From assembly GCA_963721305.1 (NCBI GenBank), contig CAVRIR010000003.1, positions 186,001 through 250,000 on the forward strand: 64,000 bases of DNA, written 5' to 3'. The translations under genes and the position numbers were made by a program. This document shows, piece by piece, positions 52,314 to 61,272 of this stretch. The DNA comes from DATAES01 sp963721305. GTDB lineage: Bacteria > Actinomycetota > Acidimicrobiia > Acidimicrobiales > JACDCH01. Every line of letters begins with the position of its first letter. The stretch's first letter is position 1. The notes below the pieces were generated by a model. That model saw nothing but the letters and a program-made list of their open reading frames with translations. It was not told where the DNA came from and did no database searches.

Positions 52314-53910
52314 GTGCAGCGGATGGAGAGTGGCAGCGCACCTCTCGCGGCCATCGATATCGGCACCAACTCGTTCCATCTCGTCATCGCCCGCCCGACC
52401 GGCAACAACCGATTCGACGTCATCGACCGCGAGAAGGAGGTCGTCCGGCTCGGATCGGGGTCCGGCGACATGAAGCGGCTCGCGCCCGACGCGATCGACC
52501 GCGGGGTCGACGCGCTCCGCCGGTTCCGCCTTCTCGTCGACAGCCACAACGCGGAGCTGCACGCGGTGGCGACCAGTGCCGTGCGCGAGGCCGAGAACCG
52601 GGACGACTTCGTACGCCGCGCCTGGGACGAGGCCGGCGTCCAGATCTCGGTGATCTCCGGAGCCGAAGAGGCGCGTCTCATCCGGCTCGGCGTGTTGCAA
52701 GCGGTCCCGGCGTTCGAGCAACGCCATCTGCTCGTGGACATCGGCGGCGGCAGCACCGAGTTCGTGATCGGCGAGGGCAACGAGGTGCTCGGCGCACGCA
52801 GCCTGAAGCTCGGCGCAATCAGGCTCACCGAGCGATTCGGACTCGACCGCTCGGTGCGGCGCAGGACGCTCGAGGAGTGCCGGCAGTTCATCCGCTCGTA
52901 CCTCACGCAGGTCGTGCGCATGGTCCAGCCGCTCGGCTTCGACATCGCGATCGGCAGCTCGGGGACGATCGTGAACATCGCCGAGATGTTGCGCGCCGCT
53001 CGCGGCGAAGCACCGATGCTCCAGGTCAGTGGCGCGCTCATCGACGCCGACGGACTGCACGACATCATCGATGCGCTCATTCGCGGCGGACACGATCGAC
53101 GACCGCCTCAAGATCCCCGGGCTGGACGCGAAGCGCGCCGACATCGTGCTCGGCGGCGCGCTCGTTCTCGAACAGGCCTTCGCACTGCTCGACATCGACG
53201 AGATGGTCGTGTCCGACTTCGCCTTGCGAGAGGGCGTTCTGCTCGACGTCCTGCGGCGTCGCGATCAGACGTCACTCGGGCATCTGCGCGACCTGAGGTA
53301 CGAGAGCGTGACGCACCTCGCCGCGGTCGCGCCCGGAGAGCTCGAGCACGCGCAGCACGCGACCGAGCTCGCGCTCGAGCTGTTCGAGCAGACCGCTGAT
53401 CTGCACGGACTGGATCCGTCCTATGAGGAGCTGCTCGAGGCGGCGGGTCTCCTGGCCAACGTGGGTCTGTTCGTGTCCCACGACCGACACCATCTCCACA
53501 GCTACTACGTCATCCGGAACTCGGATTCGTTGACGGGCTTCACCGACGACGAGATCGAGATCATCGCCCAGGTCGCGCGCTACCACCGCAAGAGCGCGCC
53601 GAAGCCGAGCCACGCCGCGTTCGCCGCCCTTCCGGAGGCAACGCAGAACGCCGTCCGCATCCTCGCCGGGATCCTTCGCATCGGTGTCGCCCTCGACCGG
53701 ACACGAACCGGTGCGGTGGAGGAGCTCGAGGCGACCTACGACAACGGGACGCTGACCATCGTCCTGAACCACGGCAAGACCGACGTGAGCCTCGAGCTGT
53801 ACACCGCCGATACCCGCAAGACATTGCTCGAGGATGCGCTCGACATCGAGGTCGTCATCGACGGTGATCGACAAGGAGGCGTCCAGCGCATCACGGCCGA
53901 CGCTCCATAA
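52314..53910 (+). CDS. ppx: Ppx/GppA phosphatase family protein, apparent frameshift
   Basis: This exopolyphosphatase/guanosine pentaphosphatase family acts on polyphosphate or pppGpp. The first frame (52314 to about 53085) holds the actin-like ATPase fold: Ala-Ile-Asp-Ile-Gly-Thr-Asn-Ser-Phe-His near residues 12-21, Val-Asp-Ile-Gly-Gly-Gly-Ser-Thr-Glu near 140. The expected continuation, Leu-Lys-Ile-Pro-Gly-Leu-Asp-Ala-Lys-Arg and then an HD-like C-terminal domain (Tyr-Glu-Glu-Leu-Leu-Glu-Ala-Ala, Arg-Tyr-His-Arg-Lys-Ser), is in another frame to 53910. Removing one G from about 53083-53089 unites them. Start GTG is 10 bp after the P450. Confidence 0.78.
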
Positions 53911-53921
53911 CCTGAACGATC

Positions 53922-54854
53922 TTGACGTTCTCCACCTCCGACCACGACATCGTCATCCAAGCGAACAACCTGTCAAAGCACTTCGGCGGCGTTCACGCGG
54001 TGAACGACCTGAGCTTCACCGTCGAGCAGGGCCAGGTCTGCGGCCTGCTCGGGCCCAACGGCGCCGGCAAGACCACGACGGTGCGGATGATGGTCGGCCT
54101 GATCCGCCCGGACACGGGGCGTGCGGCACTGTTCGGCGAGCCGGTCCGGCCCGGGAGCGCGGTGCTGCGCCGCGTCGGCCTGCTGGTCGAGAAGCCGGCG
54201 TTCGTGCCGTACCTGTCCGGCATCCTGAACCTCAAGCTCCACTGGTGGGCCGGCAACGATGCGTGGCCGCCACCATCGCTGGACGAGGCGCTCGACATCG
54301 CCGACCTCGGTTCGGCCATCGACCGCAAGGTGAAGGGCTACTCGCAAGGCATGCGGCAGCGGCTCGGAATCGCGCAGGCGCTGATGAACCGGCCAGAGCT
54401 GCTCGTCCTCGACGAGCCGACCAACGGGCTCGACCCGGCCGAGACCCGCCGGATCCGCGTGGCGCTGGGGGAGATCTCCGCTCGCGGCACGACGGTGCTG
54501 CTGTCGAGTCACCTGCTGGCCGAAGTCGAGCAGGTTTGTAGCCACGCGCTCGTGGTCGACCACGGCACGCTGGTCGCGTCGGGAACCGTCGCCGATCTGG
54601 TTGGTTCGTCCCACTCGGTCGAGCTCGAGATCGACGATCCGGCGCGTGCCACGTCCGTGCTGCGCGAGCTGCGCGGTGTCCTCGCCGTCCATCCGGGCGA
54701 GCCCGCCGAGCATCGGCTGATCGTCGATCTCGACGGCATCCGGCGCGCCGACGTCGTGCGCGCCTTGGTGCTCGCGGAGATCGCGGTCGAAACGGTCACA
54801 CCCAGGCGGCGTCTCGAAGATGCGTACCTGTCGCTGGTGGAGCACAGCCGATGA
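53922..54854 (+). CDS. ABC transporter ATP-binding protein
   Basis: The 310-residue protein has Walker A Gly-Pro-Asn-Gly-Ala-Gly-Lys-Thr near residues 44-51, the signature Tyr-Ser-Gln-Gly-Met-Arg-Gln-Arg near 143-150 and Walker B Leu-Val-Leu-Asp-Glu-Pro-Thr near 163-169, followed by a C-terminal extension. This is the DrrA/CcmA-type drug or lipid exporter subfamily. The start is TTG 53922. It overlaps the permease gene by ATGA, forming an ABC-2 exporter of unknown substrate. Confidence 0.85.
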   Translation: MTFSTSDHDIVIQANNLSKHFGGVHAVNDLSFTVEQGQVCGLLGPNGAGKTTTVRMMVGLIRPDTGRAALFGEPVRPGSAVLRRVGLLVEKPAFVPYLSGILNLKLHWWAGNDAWPPPSLDEALDIADLGSAIDRKVKGYSQGMRQRLGIAQALMNRPELLVLDEPTNGLDPAETRRIRVALGEISARGTTVLLSSHLLAEVEQVCSHALVVDHGTLVASGTVADLVGSSHSVELEIDDPARATSVLRELRGVLAVHPGEPAEHRLIVDLDGIRRADVVRALVLAEIAVETVTPRRRLEDAYLSLVEHSR

Positions 54855-55669
54855 TCCGGGTCGAGTGGATCCGTCAGGTCCGTCGCACGCGGACATGGGC
54901 GTGCATCGCGGCGCTCGCCGCCGTGCCGGTGATCGTGGCCGTCTCGAGCTACCTGAATCCGCCGAGGAACCGGCGGTTCGAGATCAACCTGTTCACGGTC
55001 CTCACCCGCAGCGGGATCAACGTCGGCGTCATCTCGCTGGTGATCATGAGCCAGTTCTTCCTCGTCGTCGTGGTCGCCGCGTTCGCGGGTGAGAGCGTCT
55101 CGGGCGAAGCGACCTGGGGGACGCTGCGCTATCTGCTCGTGCGGCCGGTCACTCGGGGTCGGCTCGTGCTGGCCAAGCTCACCGTGGCCTACGTACTCAC
55201 GCTGGTCGCCATCGTCGCGATCGTCGGCGCAGGACTCGTCGCGGGAACCATCGCGTTCGGATGGCACGACGCAACCGCGATCCAGCAGACGAGGTTCTTC
55301 CCGCTTCCCATCTCGGTACCGGCCGGCGAAGCGATGCTGCGTTTGTTGCTCGCGTCCGGCTACGTGGCGCTCACGATGCTCGCGGTGGTCGCCATCGGAA
55401 TCTTCCTGTCGACGTTGACCGACTCGACCGCCGCGGCCGTGGTGAGCACGGTCGTGGTCGTGGTCGCGTCTCGTGTGCTGACCGCGGTGCCGAGCCTGGG
55501 GTGGGTCAAGCCGCTGCTGCCGACCCGTTACTGGGACGAGTGGAACAACCTGTTCACGGGCCAGACCGCGCAGGACATGTGGAAGGGTGTCGTCTCCGCG
55601 CTCGCCTTCACCGTTGTTTTCACGGCTGTCGCGCTGTGGAGGTTCGGGAAGAAGGACATCCTGTCCTGA
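54851..55669 (+). CDS. ABC-2 type transporter permease
   Basis: The 272-residue protein has about six hydrophobic segments, including residues 14-32, 55-80, 105-130, 160-190, 195-215 and 240-260. This is the ABC-2 membrane subunit pattern, with Ala-Gly-Glu-Ser-Val-Ser-Gly-Glu-Ala-Thr-Trp-Gly-Thr-Leu-Arg near 78-92. It pairs with the upstream ATPase. Substrate unknown. ATG start. Confidence 0.82.
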   Translation: MIRVEWIRQVRRTRTWACIAALAAVPVIVAVSSYLNPPRNRRFEINLFTVLTRSGINVGVISLVIMSQFFLVVVVAAFAGESVSGEATWGTLRYLLVRPVTRGRLVLAKLTVAYVLTLVAIVAIVGAGLVAGTIAFGWHDATAIQQTRFFPLPISVPAGEAMLRLLLASGYVALTMLAVVAIGIFLSTLTDSTAAAVVSTVVVVVASRVLTAVPSLGWVKPLLPTRYWDEWNNLFTGQTAQDMWKGVVSALAFTVVFTAVALWRFGKKDILS

Positions 55670-55690
55670 GGTGGGTGGCTCGGCGCAGAC

Positions 55691-56254
55691 TCAGGTCTCG
55701 TCGAGCCATGCGGGAGCGTTGTTGACGAGGAACTCGCTGACCGCGAGGCACCGGTCGAGCACGTCGCAGAGCTGTTCTTCGCTCTTGTAGATCGCGGTGA
55801 GCGACACCTCGATGCGGGCGACGACGCTCAGGCTCCGCTCGGGTGCGTCGGTCACCGACGCGAACGAGTCGATGGCCGAAACCTCGAGGGGCAGCTCGGT
55901 CTCGCCGATGCCGGCCAGATCGGTGGCCAGTACGAGTAGGTCGGGTCCCTTCGGCAGGGGCGGCAGCGTCCACGTGAACAGCAGCGGGAAGTGGAACGCG
56001 TCGACCGGATCGTCGCCGTCGTTCAACGACAGCACCGCGTCTTCGAACGCCAGGAGCTGCCGCGGATCGATCTCGAGCGAAAGGTGCAGATCGAGCGGCC
56101 CGTTGCACGCCTCTTCGGGATGCAGGTCGACCTCCCACGCCTGGCGCAAGGAGTACGTCTCGACGAAGTGGCGCTCGTCGTGAACGTGGAAGCCGTGATC
56201 AGCGGCATGGTCCTTGAGGTCGGCCACGAAACCGGCCACGTCGATGACCGCCAT
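55691..56254 (-). CDS. Hypothetical protein, 187 residues
   Basis: No family recognised. The protein is soluble and acidic, with two repeated-looking halves that share Leu-Leu-Ala/Leu-Ala-Thr and Asp-Leu-His/Asp-Phe patterns, suggesting an alpha/beta fold. The ATG at 56254 gives Met-Ala-Val-Ile-Asp-Val. It is convergent with the ABC permease and divergent from the inositol-phosphatase-like gene. Confidence 0.5.
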   Translation of the reverse strand: MAVIDVAGFVADLKDHAADHGFHVHDERHFVETYSLRQAWEVDLHPEEACNGPLDLHLSLEIDPRQLLAFEDAVLSLNDGDDPVDAFHFPLLFTWTLPPLPKGPDLLVLATDLAGIGETELPLEVSAIDSFASVTDAPERSLSVVARIEVSLTAIYKSEEQLCDVLDRCLAVSEFLVNNAPAWLDET

Positions 56255-56320
56255 AACTCCCACAGCCTGCCACGGTCGGCGGTGGATTCCGCTCCTCGTG
56301 CCCGTCAATGCCAGCATCCC

Positions 56321-57070
56321 GTGGTGGACATCCATGCCGTACTCGCCGAAGCCGCCGCCGCGGTCCGCACTGCGCTCGGCGGTCTCGACGACTGGGGCCT
56401 CGCCGGCACTCGACCCGGTCAGTACTTCAGCGACATCGCGGCGGATGCGGCCGCGGTCGATGTGCTGACCGGTCACGGGTACGGCGTGCTGTCGGAAGAG
56501 ACGGGGCGGCATCATCCGGAACGTGCGATCACGGTCGTCGTCGACCCGGTCGACGGCTCCACGAACGCGTCGCGCGGCATCCCCTGGTACGCGACGAGCT
56601 TGTGCGCGGTCGACGACGAAGGTCCACTCGCCGCGCTCGTCGTCAACCTGGCGAGCGGCGTGACCTTCGCGGCCGAACGACGCGCGGGGACCACCGCAGA
56701 CGGGCGGCCGATCGCGCCATCCGGCCGAGCCTCACTCGCGGAGTCGCTGGTCGCGTTGTCGGGGTATCCCGGCAAGTACCTCGGTTGGTACCAGTACCGC
56801 GCCCTCGGCGCGGCGGCACTCGACCTGTGCGCCGTCGCCGAGGGAGTGGTCGATGCGTATGTCGACTGCAGCTCCGACGCGCACGGGCCGTGGGACTACC
56901 TCGGCGGCATGCTCGTGTGCACCGAGGCGGGCGCGCTCGTCGTCGATGCAGACGATCGCTCGCTCGTCGTCCTCGAACACGACGCCCGCCGAACCCCGGT
57001 CGCGGCCGGCAACCCCGGCTTGCTCGCGGAGGTCCTGTCCGCGCGCCGCTCCCTTGCGAATGTTGGATGA
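56321..57070 (+). CDS. Inositol monophosphatase family protein
   Basis: The 249-residue protein has the metal-site motif Val-Asp-Pro-Val-Asp-Gly-Ser-Thr-Asn near residues 74-82 (usual Asp-Gly-Thr-x-Asn with Ser for Thr) and the C-terminal Gly-Pro-Trp-Asp-Tyr-Leu-Gly-Gly near 189-196. It is likely an inositol-1-phosphatase, or a related histidinol- or fructose-bisphosphate-type phosphatase. Start GTG 56321 (a second GTG follows). Its last four codons and stop lie inside dispersed repeat copy 4 (Asn-Val-Gly-stop). Confidence 0.78.
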   Translation: MVDIHAVLAEAAAAVRTALGGLDDWGLAGTRPGQYFSDIAADAAAVDVLTGHGYGVLSEETGRHHPERAITVVVDPVDGSTNASRGIPWYATSLCAVDDEGPLAALVVNLASGVTFAAERRAGTTADGRPIAPSGRASLAESLVALSGYPGKYLGWYQYRALGAAALDLCAVAEGVVDAYVDCSSDAHGPWDYLGGMLVCTEAGALVVDADDRSLVVLEHDARRTPVAAGNPGLLAEVLSARRSLANVG

Positions 57071-57108
57071 CAACGGGCGCCATAGCGCCCGTTTCAGCCC
57101 GGAGTTCG
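57059..57108 (+). repeat. Dispersed palindromic repeat, copy 4
   Basis: This copy runs from AATGTTGGATGACAACGGG to AGCCCGGAGTTCG, with hairpin AACGGGCGC/GCGCCCGTT. It differs from the consensus at several positions. It overlaps the 3' end of the upstream gene and supplies its TGA stop, and lies 21 bp before the NUDIX start. Confidence 0.75.
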
Positions 57109-57129
57109 GACGACGTTTACCCTGAACCG

Positions 57130-57633
57130 GTGATCGACCTGGTCCACCGGTGGCTGTTGTTGGTGTACCGGCGCTTGCCGGGACGCCTGCGGCGCGTCGT
57201 CGTCCGCATCGTCGCGCCCACGTTCTCGGTCGGCGCGATCTGTCTCATCGAGCGGGCCGATGGGCGGCAGCTCCTGATCCGTCAGTCGTACCGAAGGCAT
57301 TGGGGGCTCCCCGGCGGGCTCCTCCAGCGCCACGAGCACCCGACGGATGCGGCGCGCCGCGAGATCCTCGAAGAGGTCGGACTGGAGATCGTGTTGATCT
57401 CCGAGCCCGCGGTCGTCATCGACGAGCGTCCTCGACGGATCGACATCGTCTTTCGTGCGCGTCCTCTCCGTGACGCCGACGCCGACAACGTGCGACCGTG
57501 CTCCGTCGAGATCGTCGACGTACAATGGTTCGCGCCGACGGAGCTGCCGGACCTGCAATGGGAGACGGTGCAGGCGATCCAGGCGCTGGCCCGGGCGAGC
57601 CTGTCGCCGCCGGCCCGTCCGCTTCCTGCCTGA
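57130..57633 (+). CDS. NUDIX hydrolase
   Basis: The 167-residue protein carries a complete Nudix box at about residues 63-85 (Gly, five residues, Glu, seven, Arg-Glu-Ile-Leu-Glu-Glu-Val-Gly-Leu) and the preceding Trp-Gly-Leu-Pro-Gly-Gly. Such enzymes hydrolyse nucleoside diphosphates linked to another group; the substrate is unknown. The N-terminus has Trp-Leu-Leu-Leu-Val-Tyr and Arg-rich residues before the core. Start GTG 57130. Confidence 0.85.
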   Translation: MIDLVHRWLLLVYRRLPGRLRRVVVRIVAPTFSVGAICLIERADGRQLLIRQSYRRHWGLPGGLLQRHEHPTDAARREILEEVGLEIVLISEPAVVIDERPRRIDIVFRARPLRDADADNVRPCSVEIVDVQWFAPTELPDLQWETVQAIQALARASLSPPARPLPA

Positions 57634-57647
57634 CGAACGCTGAGTCG

Positions 57648-58565
57648 CTAGCCCGCCAGCGTCACCATCGTGCGCAGGTCGCCCGGCAGGCACGGATGGC
57701 GAAGCTTGGTGAGGGCTTTCGCCTCGATCTGCCGGATGCGCTCGCGGGTCAGATCGAACCTGCGCCCGACCTCTTCGAGGGTCAACGGTTGCTCGGACGC
57801 GAGACCGAAGCGCAGACACAGCACCTCGCGCTCGCGATGGTCGAGCCGATCGAGCGAGGACCGCAGCGCGGCGGACTCGAGTGCACGAGTGGCGGCTTCG
57901 TCGGGCGCGCTCGCCGACGGGTCAGGGACAAGGTCTGCGAGCTCGACGTCACCGTCGAAGCCGACCATCGTCGACAGGGACACGAGATCGGGCTCGACCC
58001 GCAACGCGTCCTCGACCTTCTCGACGGGGAACCCGCTCTCGGCGGCGAGCTCCGCGATCGTCGGCTCGCGCTTGAGCGTCTTCAGCAACTGAGCGGATGT
58101 GCGAGCGAGCACTGAGAGGGCTTCACCGAGATGCGCGGGCACGCGGATCGTGCGGCTCTTGTCGGCGATGGCGCGCGTGATGCCCTGGCGGATCCACCAG
58201 GTCGCGTACGTCGAGAACTTGAACCCCTTGCGCCAGTCGAACTTCTCGACCGCTCGCATGAGCCCGAGATTGCCTTCCTGGATCAGGTCGAGCATCGGCA
58301 ACCCGGCGGACTGGTAACGCTTCGCGATGGACACGACGAGACGAAGGTTCGCCTGGATGAAGCGCTGCCGCGCCGCTGCCGCGATCGCGATGTCGTCGCT
58401 CGTCGCGTCAGGTGCACGTCCGCGTTCGATCTTCTGCGACAGATCGATCTCCTCTGCCGCGGTGAGCAACGGTTCGCGGCGGAGCTCGCCGAGATACTGC
58501 TGCACAAGATCGCGATCGCCTGAACGATCGGACCGTTGCGCTGCCGTCGTGCTCCGTCCTGCCAT
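57648..58565 (-). CDS. Group 2 sigma-70 factor (RpoD-like)
   Basis: The 305-residue protein lacks region 1.1 and has region 1.2 (Leu-Val-Gln-Gln-Tyr-Leu-Gly-Glu-Leu near residue 20), region 2 with Phe-Ser-Thr-Tyr-Ala-Thr-Trp-Trp-Ile-Arg-Gln near 123-133, and region 4 with Leu-Thr-Arg-Glu-Arg-Ile-Arg-Gln-Ile-Glu near 275. It is an SigB/HrdB-like alternative primary-type sigma. ATG start 58565. It is separate from rpoD at 25.5 kb and divergent from the DUF523 gene. Confidence 0.85.
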   Translation of the reverse strand: MAGRSTTAAQRSDRSGDRDLVQQYLGELRREPLLTAAEEIDLSQKIERGRAPDATSDDIAIAAAARQRFIQANLRLVVSIAKRYQSAGLPMLDLIQEGNLGLMRAVEKFDWRKGFKFSTYATWWIRQGITRAIADKSRTIRVPAHLGEALSVLARTSAQLLKTLKREPTIAELAAESGFPVEKVEDALRVEPDLVSLSTMVGFDGDVELADLVPDPSASAPDEAATRALESAALRSSLDRLDHREREVLCLRFGLASEQPLTLEEVGRRFDLTRERIRQIEAKALTKLRHPCLPGDLRTMVTLAG

Positions 58566-58595
58566 GCGCGCGCCCTTTGCGGGTAGGTTCGCTTC

Positions 58596-59096
58596 GTGGT
58601 CGACGGTAGTGCTGCAACCGGCTCCGACCAGGGATCCCACCAGCCGGACACGCGTCCGGCCGTGCTCGTGTCCGCATGCTTGCTCGGCGTGCGATGCAAC
58701 CAGCACGGTGACGCGAACACCGACGAAGCAGTTGTCGCGCTGCGGTCGACGCATCGCGTCGTGCCTGTGTGCCCGGAGACCGCGGGCGGCCTGCCGACGC
58801 CACGACCGTGGGCGGAGCGCGAAGCGGATGGAACCGTGCGCGATGAGAACGGCAACGACGTCACGGAATGGTTCACTCGCGGCGCCGCGCACGCAGTGCA
58901 GATCGCGAAAGCCACCGGAGCGCGCCGTGCCGTGCTGAAGGCCCGGTCGCCGTCGTGCGGTTGTCGCGAGATCTACGACGGCACGTTCACCCGCACGCGA
59001 GTCGCCGGTGAAGGAGTGACGGCGGAGGCGTTGCGGAACGCGGGACTCGAGGTGGTGTCGGAGGAGGAGCTGGATCGCGACCGGTCAGGTCACTGA
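58596..59096 (+). CDS. DUF523 protein
   Basis: The 166-residue protein has the DUF523 signatures Val-Ser-Ala-Cys-Leu-Leu-Gly-Val-Arg-Cys near residues 25-34, Cys-Pro-Glu near 59-61, and Lys-Ala-Arg-Ser-Pro-Ser-Cys-Gly near 115-122. The conserved Cys residues suggest metal or thiol chemistry, but no function is established. GTG start at 58596. Its 3' end overlaps a tiny opposing frame. Confidence 0.82.
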   Translation: MVDGSAATGSDQGSHQPDTRPAVLVSACLLGVRCNQHGDANTDEAVVALRSTHRVVPVCPETAGGLPTPRPWAEREADGTVRDENGNDVTEWFTRGAAHAVQIAKATGARRAVLKARSPSCGCREIYDGTFTRTRVAGEGVTAEALRNAGLEVVSEEELDRDRSGH

Positions 59097-59173
59097 GCCG
59101 AACGGCGCGCCCGCCACATCGTGCCGCAGTCGTCGCAGCTCATGTGGACGGTGTGACCGACGAGGTCGACCAT
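59090..59173 (-). CDS. Possible 27-residue CxxC microprotein
   Basis: The short frame encodes Met-Val-Asp-Leu-Val-Gly-His-Thr-Val-His-Met-Ser-Cys-Asp-Asp-Cys-Gly-Thr-Met-Trp and an Arg-rich tail. The Cys-x-x-Cys and two His look like half of a zinc ribbon. A TTG at 59188 would add five residues. The minimal size and lack of a clear ribosome site make it uncertain. Confidence 0.25.
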   Translation of the reverse strand: MVDLVGHTVHMSCDDCGTMWRARRSAQ

Positions 59174-59245
59174 GTCGACCGACGCCAAGGTGAGACGAGA
59201 CCGCCCGTTCGTCGCACTCGACCCCCGAACTACCCTGGCCCGAAC

Positions 59246-59318
59246 GGGCGTGTAGCTCAGTTGGAAGAGCGTCGGTCTTACAAACCGAAGGTCGTCGGTT
59301 CGAGCCCGGCCGCGCCCA
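59246..59318 (+). tRNA. tRNA-Val (anticodon TAC)
   Basis: A 73-base cloverleaf: acceptor GGGCGTG pairs with CGCGCCC, D arm TAGCTCAGTTGG, anticodon loop CTTACAA, and T arm GGTTCGAGCC. No CCA is encoded. No integrated element abuts this tRNA. Confidence 0.92.
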
Positions 59319-59407
59319 CGCCGTTCGCAACAGCAACCTGACCGTCAGATGGAAGAGGGTGTACCGCGGCCGGTGTGCTGGCGAGCACCGGGCGCGAGAC
59401 TGCGACG

Positions 59408-59617
59408 ATGAAGCTGAGCGCCCGCAATCAACTCACCGGCTCCGTGACCCACATCGACACCGGGGCGGTCACCACGACGGTGAAGGTGCAACTCGCGGGC
59501 GGCGACGTCATGACGTCGTCCATCACGAAGGAGGCGGCGGACGAACTGCAGCTCTCCGTCGGCAGCTCTGTCACCGTCGTGGTGAAGGCCAGCGACGTGA
59601 TCCTCGCCGTGAACTGA
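59408..59617 (+). CDS. Molbindin (Mop/TOBE domain) molybdate-binding protein
   Basis: The 69-residue protein is a single Mop domain: Met-Lys-Leu-Ser-Ala-Arg-Asn-Gln-Leu near the start, Thr-Ile/Val strands, and the terminal Val-Val-Val-Lys-Ala-Ser-Asp-Val-Ile-Leu-Ala. Mop proteins bind molybdate and oligomerise in the cytoplasm. The ATG at 59408 gives the standard N-terminus. No molybdate transporter is encoded nearby. Confidence 0.8.
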   Translation: MKLSARNQLTGSVTHIDTGAVTTTVKVQLAGGDVMTSSITKEAADELQLSVGSSVTVVVKASDVILAVN

Positions 59618-59638
59618 AGGATCTGGAGGTGCCGCGGC

Positions 59639-60178
59639 CTACTGCCTCGGGTTCCGGCCCGTGTAGGCCAAGAGCTTGTCCTGCGCCGATGCGTCGGAAG
59701 GGACTTTCACTTCCGGCTTGAAGATGCCCTTGCGCTGTTCGTCGGTGAAACGACCGTGGATCATGTCGAACGCGGCTGCGGGCAGCCCTTCCGGCATGGT
59801 CGTGTCCTGCCCGGTCGCCTTCGCCAGGTCCCAACCGTGCAGAAGCTGGTCACTGAATGCGATGCCGAGCGAGATCCCCGTCTTCTCGATGACGCCCGGA
59901 GCTCCGTACGTGTCCACGACGTCCGCTCGGGCGGCGTCGAACGCGGCGACAGGATCGTCGCCGATGAGGTCAGGTGGATCCGCGGACGGGAACGAGGCTT
60001 GCTCGCCGCGTGCGGATGCGAGGAAGAACTGCTGCGTCTGGAGCATGTGATTCATCAAGGTCGCCACGTCCCAGTCGTCACAGGGCGTGGTCGTGTCGAG
60101 CTTGTCGGTTGCGTTCGCCACCTTCGAACCGGTCCAGCTGCTGGCACGTTCATACAGGTTGATCAGGTCTTGTCCCAC
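59639..60178 (-). CDS. TIGR03086-family metal-binding protein
   Basis: The 179-residue protein has the TIGR03086/DinB-like pattern: Thr-Pro-Cys-Asp-Asp-Trp-Asp-Val-Ala-Thr-Leu-Met-Asn-His near residues 31-44, later Leu-His-Gly-Trp-Asp-Leu-Ala near 113-119. Conserved His residues would bind a metal. The GTG start at 60178 has a good GGAGG ribosome site; a longer frame to 60241 is also open. Function unknown; the fold is shared with mycothiol-dependent isomerases. Confidence 0.78.
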   Translation of the reverse strand: MGQDLINLYERASSWTGSKVANATDKLDTTTPCDDWDVATLMNHMLQTQQFFLASARGEQASFPSADPPDLIGDDPVAAFDAARADVVDTYGAPGVIEKTGISLGIAFSDQLLHGWDLAKATGQDTTMPEGLPAAAFDMIHGRFTDEQRKGIFKPEVKVPSDASAQDKLLAYTGRNPRQ

Positions 60179-60401
60179 GCGTGTGCCTCCCTTGCGGAGA
60201 AGATCCCGCAGATGGTCTACCCGGATCGGTCGCGTACTCATGCGTCTGCAACGGCGGGCCCGCCATCAGCCGTCTCGTCCGCTATCCGCCGCCGTTGGAA
60301 CTGCCGGCGAGCGGGGACAGATCGGCGGAAGGTCCGGGGAAGGCCGTGCCCGCACACTGCTCGAGACACGGAATCCCTGTGGATCGATAGGAGGAACGGG
60401 T

Positions 60402-61214
60402 ATGAATCCGAACAAGGCGCTCTGGGAAAAAGGTGACTTCACTCGCATCGCGGCGTCGATGCGCGAGAGCGGTGAAGCGCTCGTCAAAGAGCTCGGCATC
60501 ACCAGCGGGCTCGAAGTGCTGGATCTGGGCTGCGGGGACGGCACGACCGCGATTCCGTCGGCGCGTCTCGGCGCCAACGTGCTCGGTGTCGACATCGCGT
60601 CGAATCTCGTCGTCGCCGCCAAGGCGCGTGCCGAGGACGAAGGGCTGACCAACTGTCGTTTCCAGGAAGGCGACGCCACGGGTCTGATCGACATCGGCAA
60701 CGGGTCCTTCGACCTCGTCGTCAGCATCTTCGGGGCGATGTTCGCTCCGACGCCGTTCGACGTGGCGGCCGAGATGGTGCGCGTGACCCGCCCGGGTGGT
60801 CGCGTCGTCATGGGCAACTGGATCCCGAATGATCCGACGCTCGTCGCACAAGTTCTGAAGATCAGCGCGGCGTACTCCCCGCCGCCGCCCGAAGGCTTCG
60901 TCAGCCCGATGACCTGGGGCGTCGAGGAGAACGTCATCGAGCGGTTCAAGGCTGCCGGTGTCGCACCGGAGAACATCTCGTTCGTCCGCGACACTTATTG
61001 GTTCAACCTCGACGCCACGCCGTCGCAGTTCCTCGCCACCTTCCGCACCTACTACGGCCCGACGATGAACGTGTACGCGGCGGCAGAGGCGAACGGGAAG
61101 ACGGCGGAGCTCGACCGCGAGCTCGAGGCGCTGTTCAACGAGATGAACGAGAGCCCGGACCCGGCGAAGACCGCCATCCCGGCGACCTTCCTCCGAGTGA
61201 CCGCAGTCGTGTGA
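60402..61214 (+). CDS. SAM-dependent methyltransferase (UbiE/type 11)
   Basis: The 270-residue protein has motif I Val-Leu-Asp-Leu-Gly-Cys-Gly-Asp-Gly near residues 38-46, motif II Val-Asp-Ile-Ala near 65-68, and Phe-Asp-Leu-Val-Val-Ser near 105-110. Substrate unknown. The start ATG 60402 has a strong AGGAGG site 10 bases upstream. The 160-bp upstream gap to the TIGR03086 gene start is shared. Confidence 0.82.
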   Translation: MNPNKALWEKGDFTRIAASMRESGEALVKELGITSGLEVLDLGCGDGTTAIPSARLGANVLGVDIASNLVVAAKARAEDEGLTNCRFQEGDATGLIDIGNGSFDLVVSIFGAMFAPTPFDVAAEMVRVTRPGGRVVMGNWIPNDPTLVAQVLKISAAYSPPPPEGFVSPMTWGVEENVIERFKAAGVAPENISFVRDTYWFNLDATPSQFLATFRTYYGPTMNVYAAAEANGKTAELDRELEALFNEMNESPDPAKTAIPATFLRVTAVV

Positions 61215-61272
61215 TGAGTGGATCGTCCATCGGGCGCAATCCGTTGCCGCCTCGCGTCCGTAGGTATCGCCC

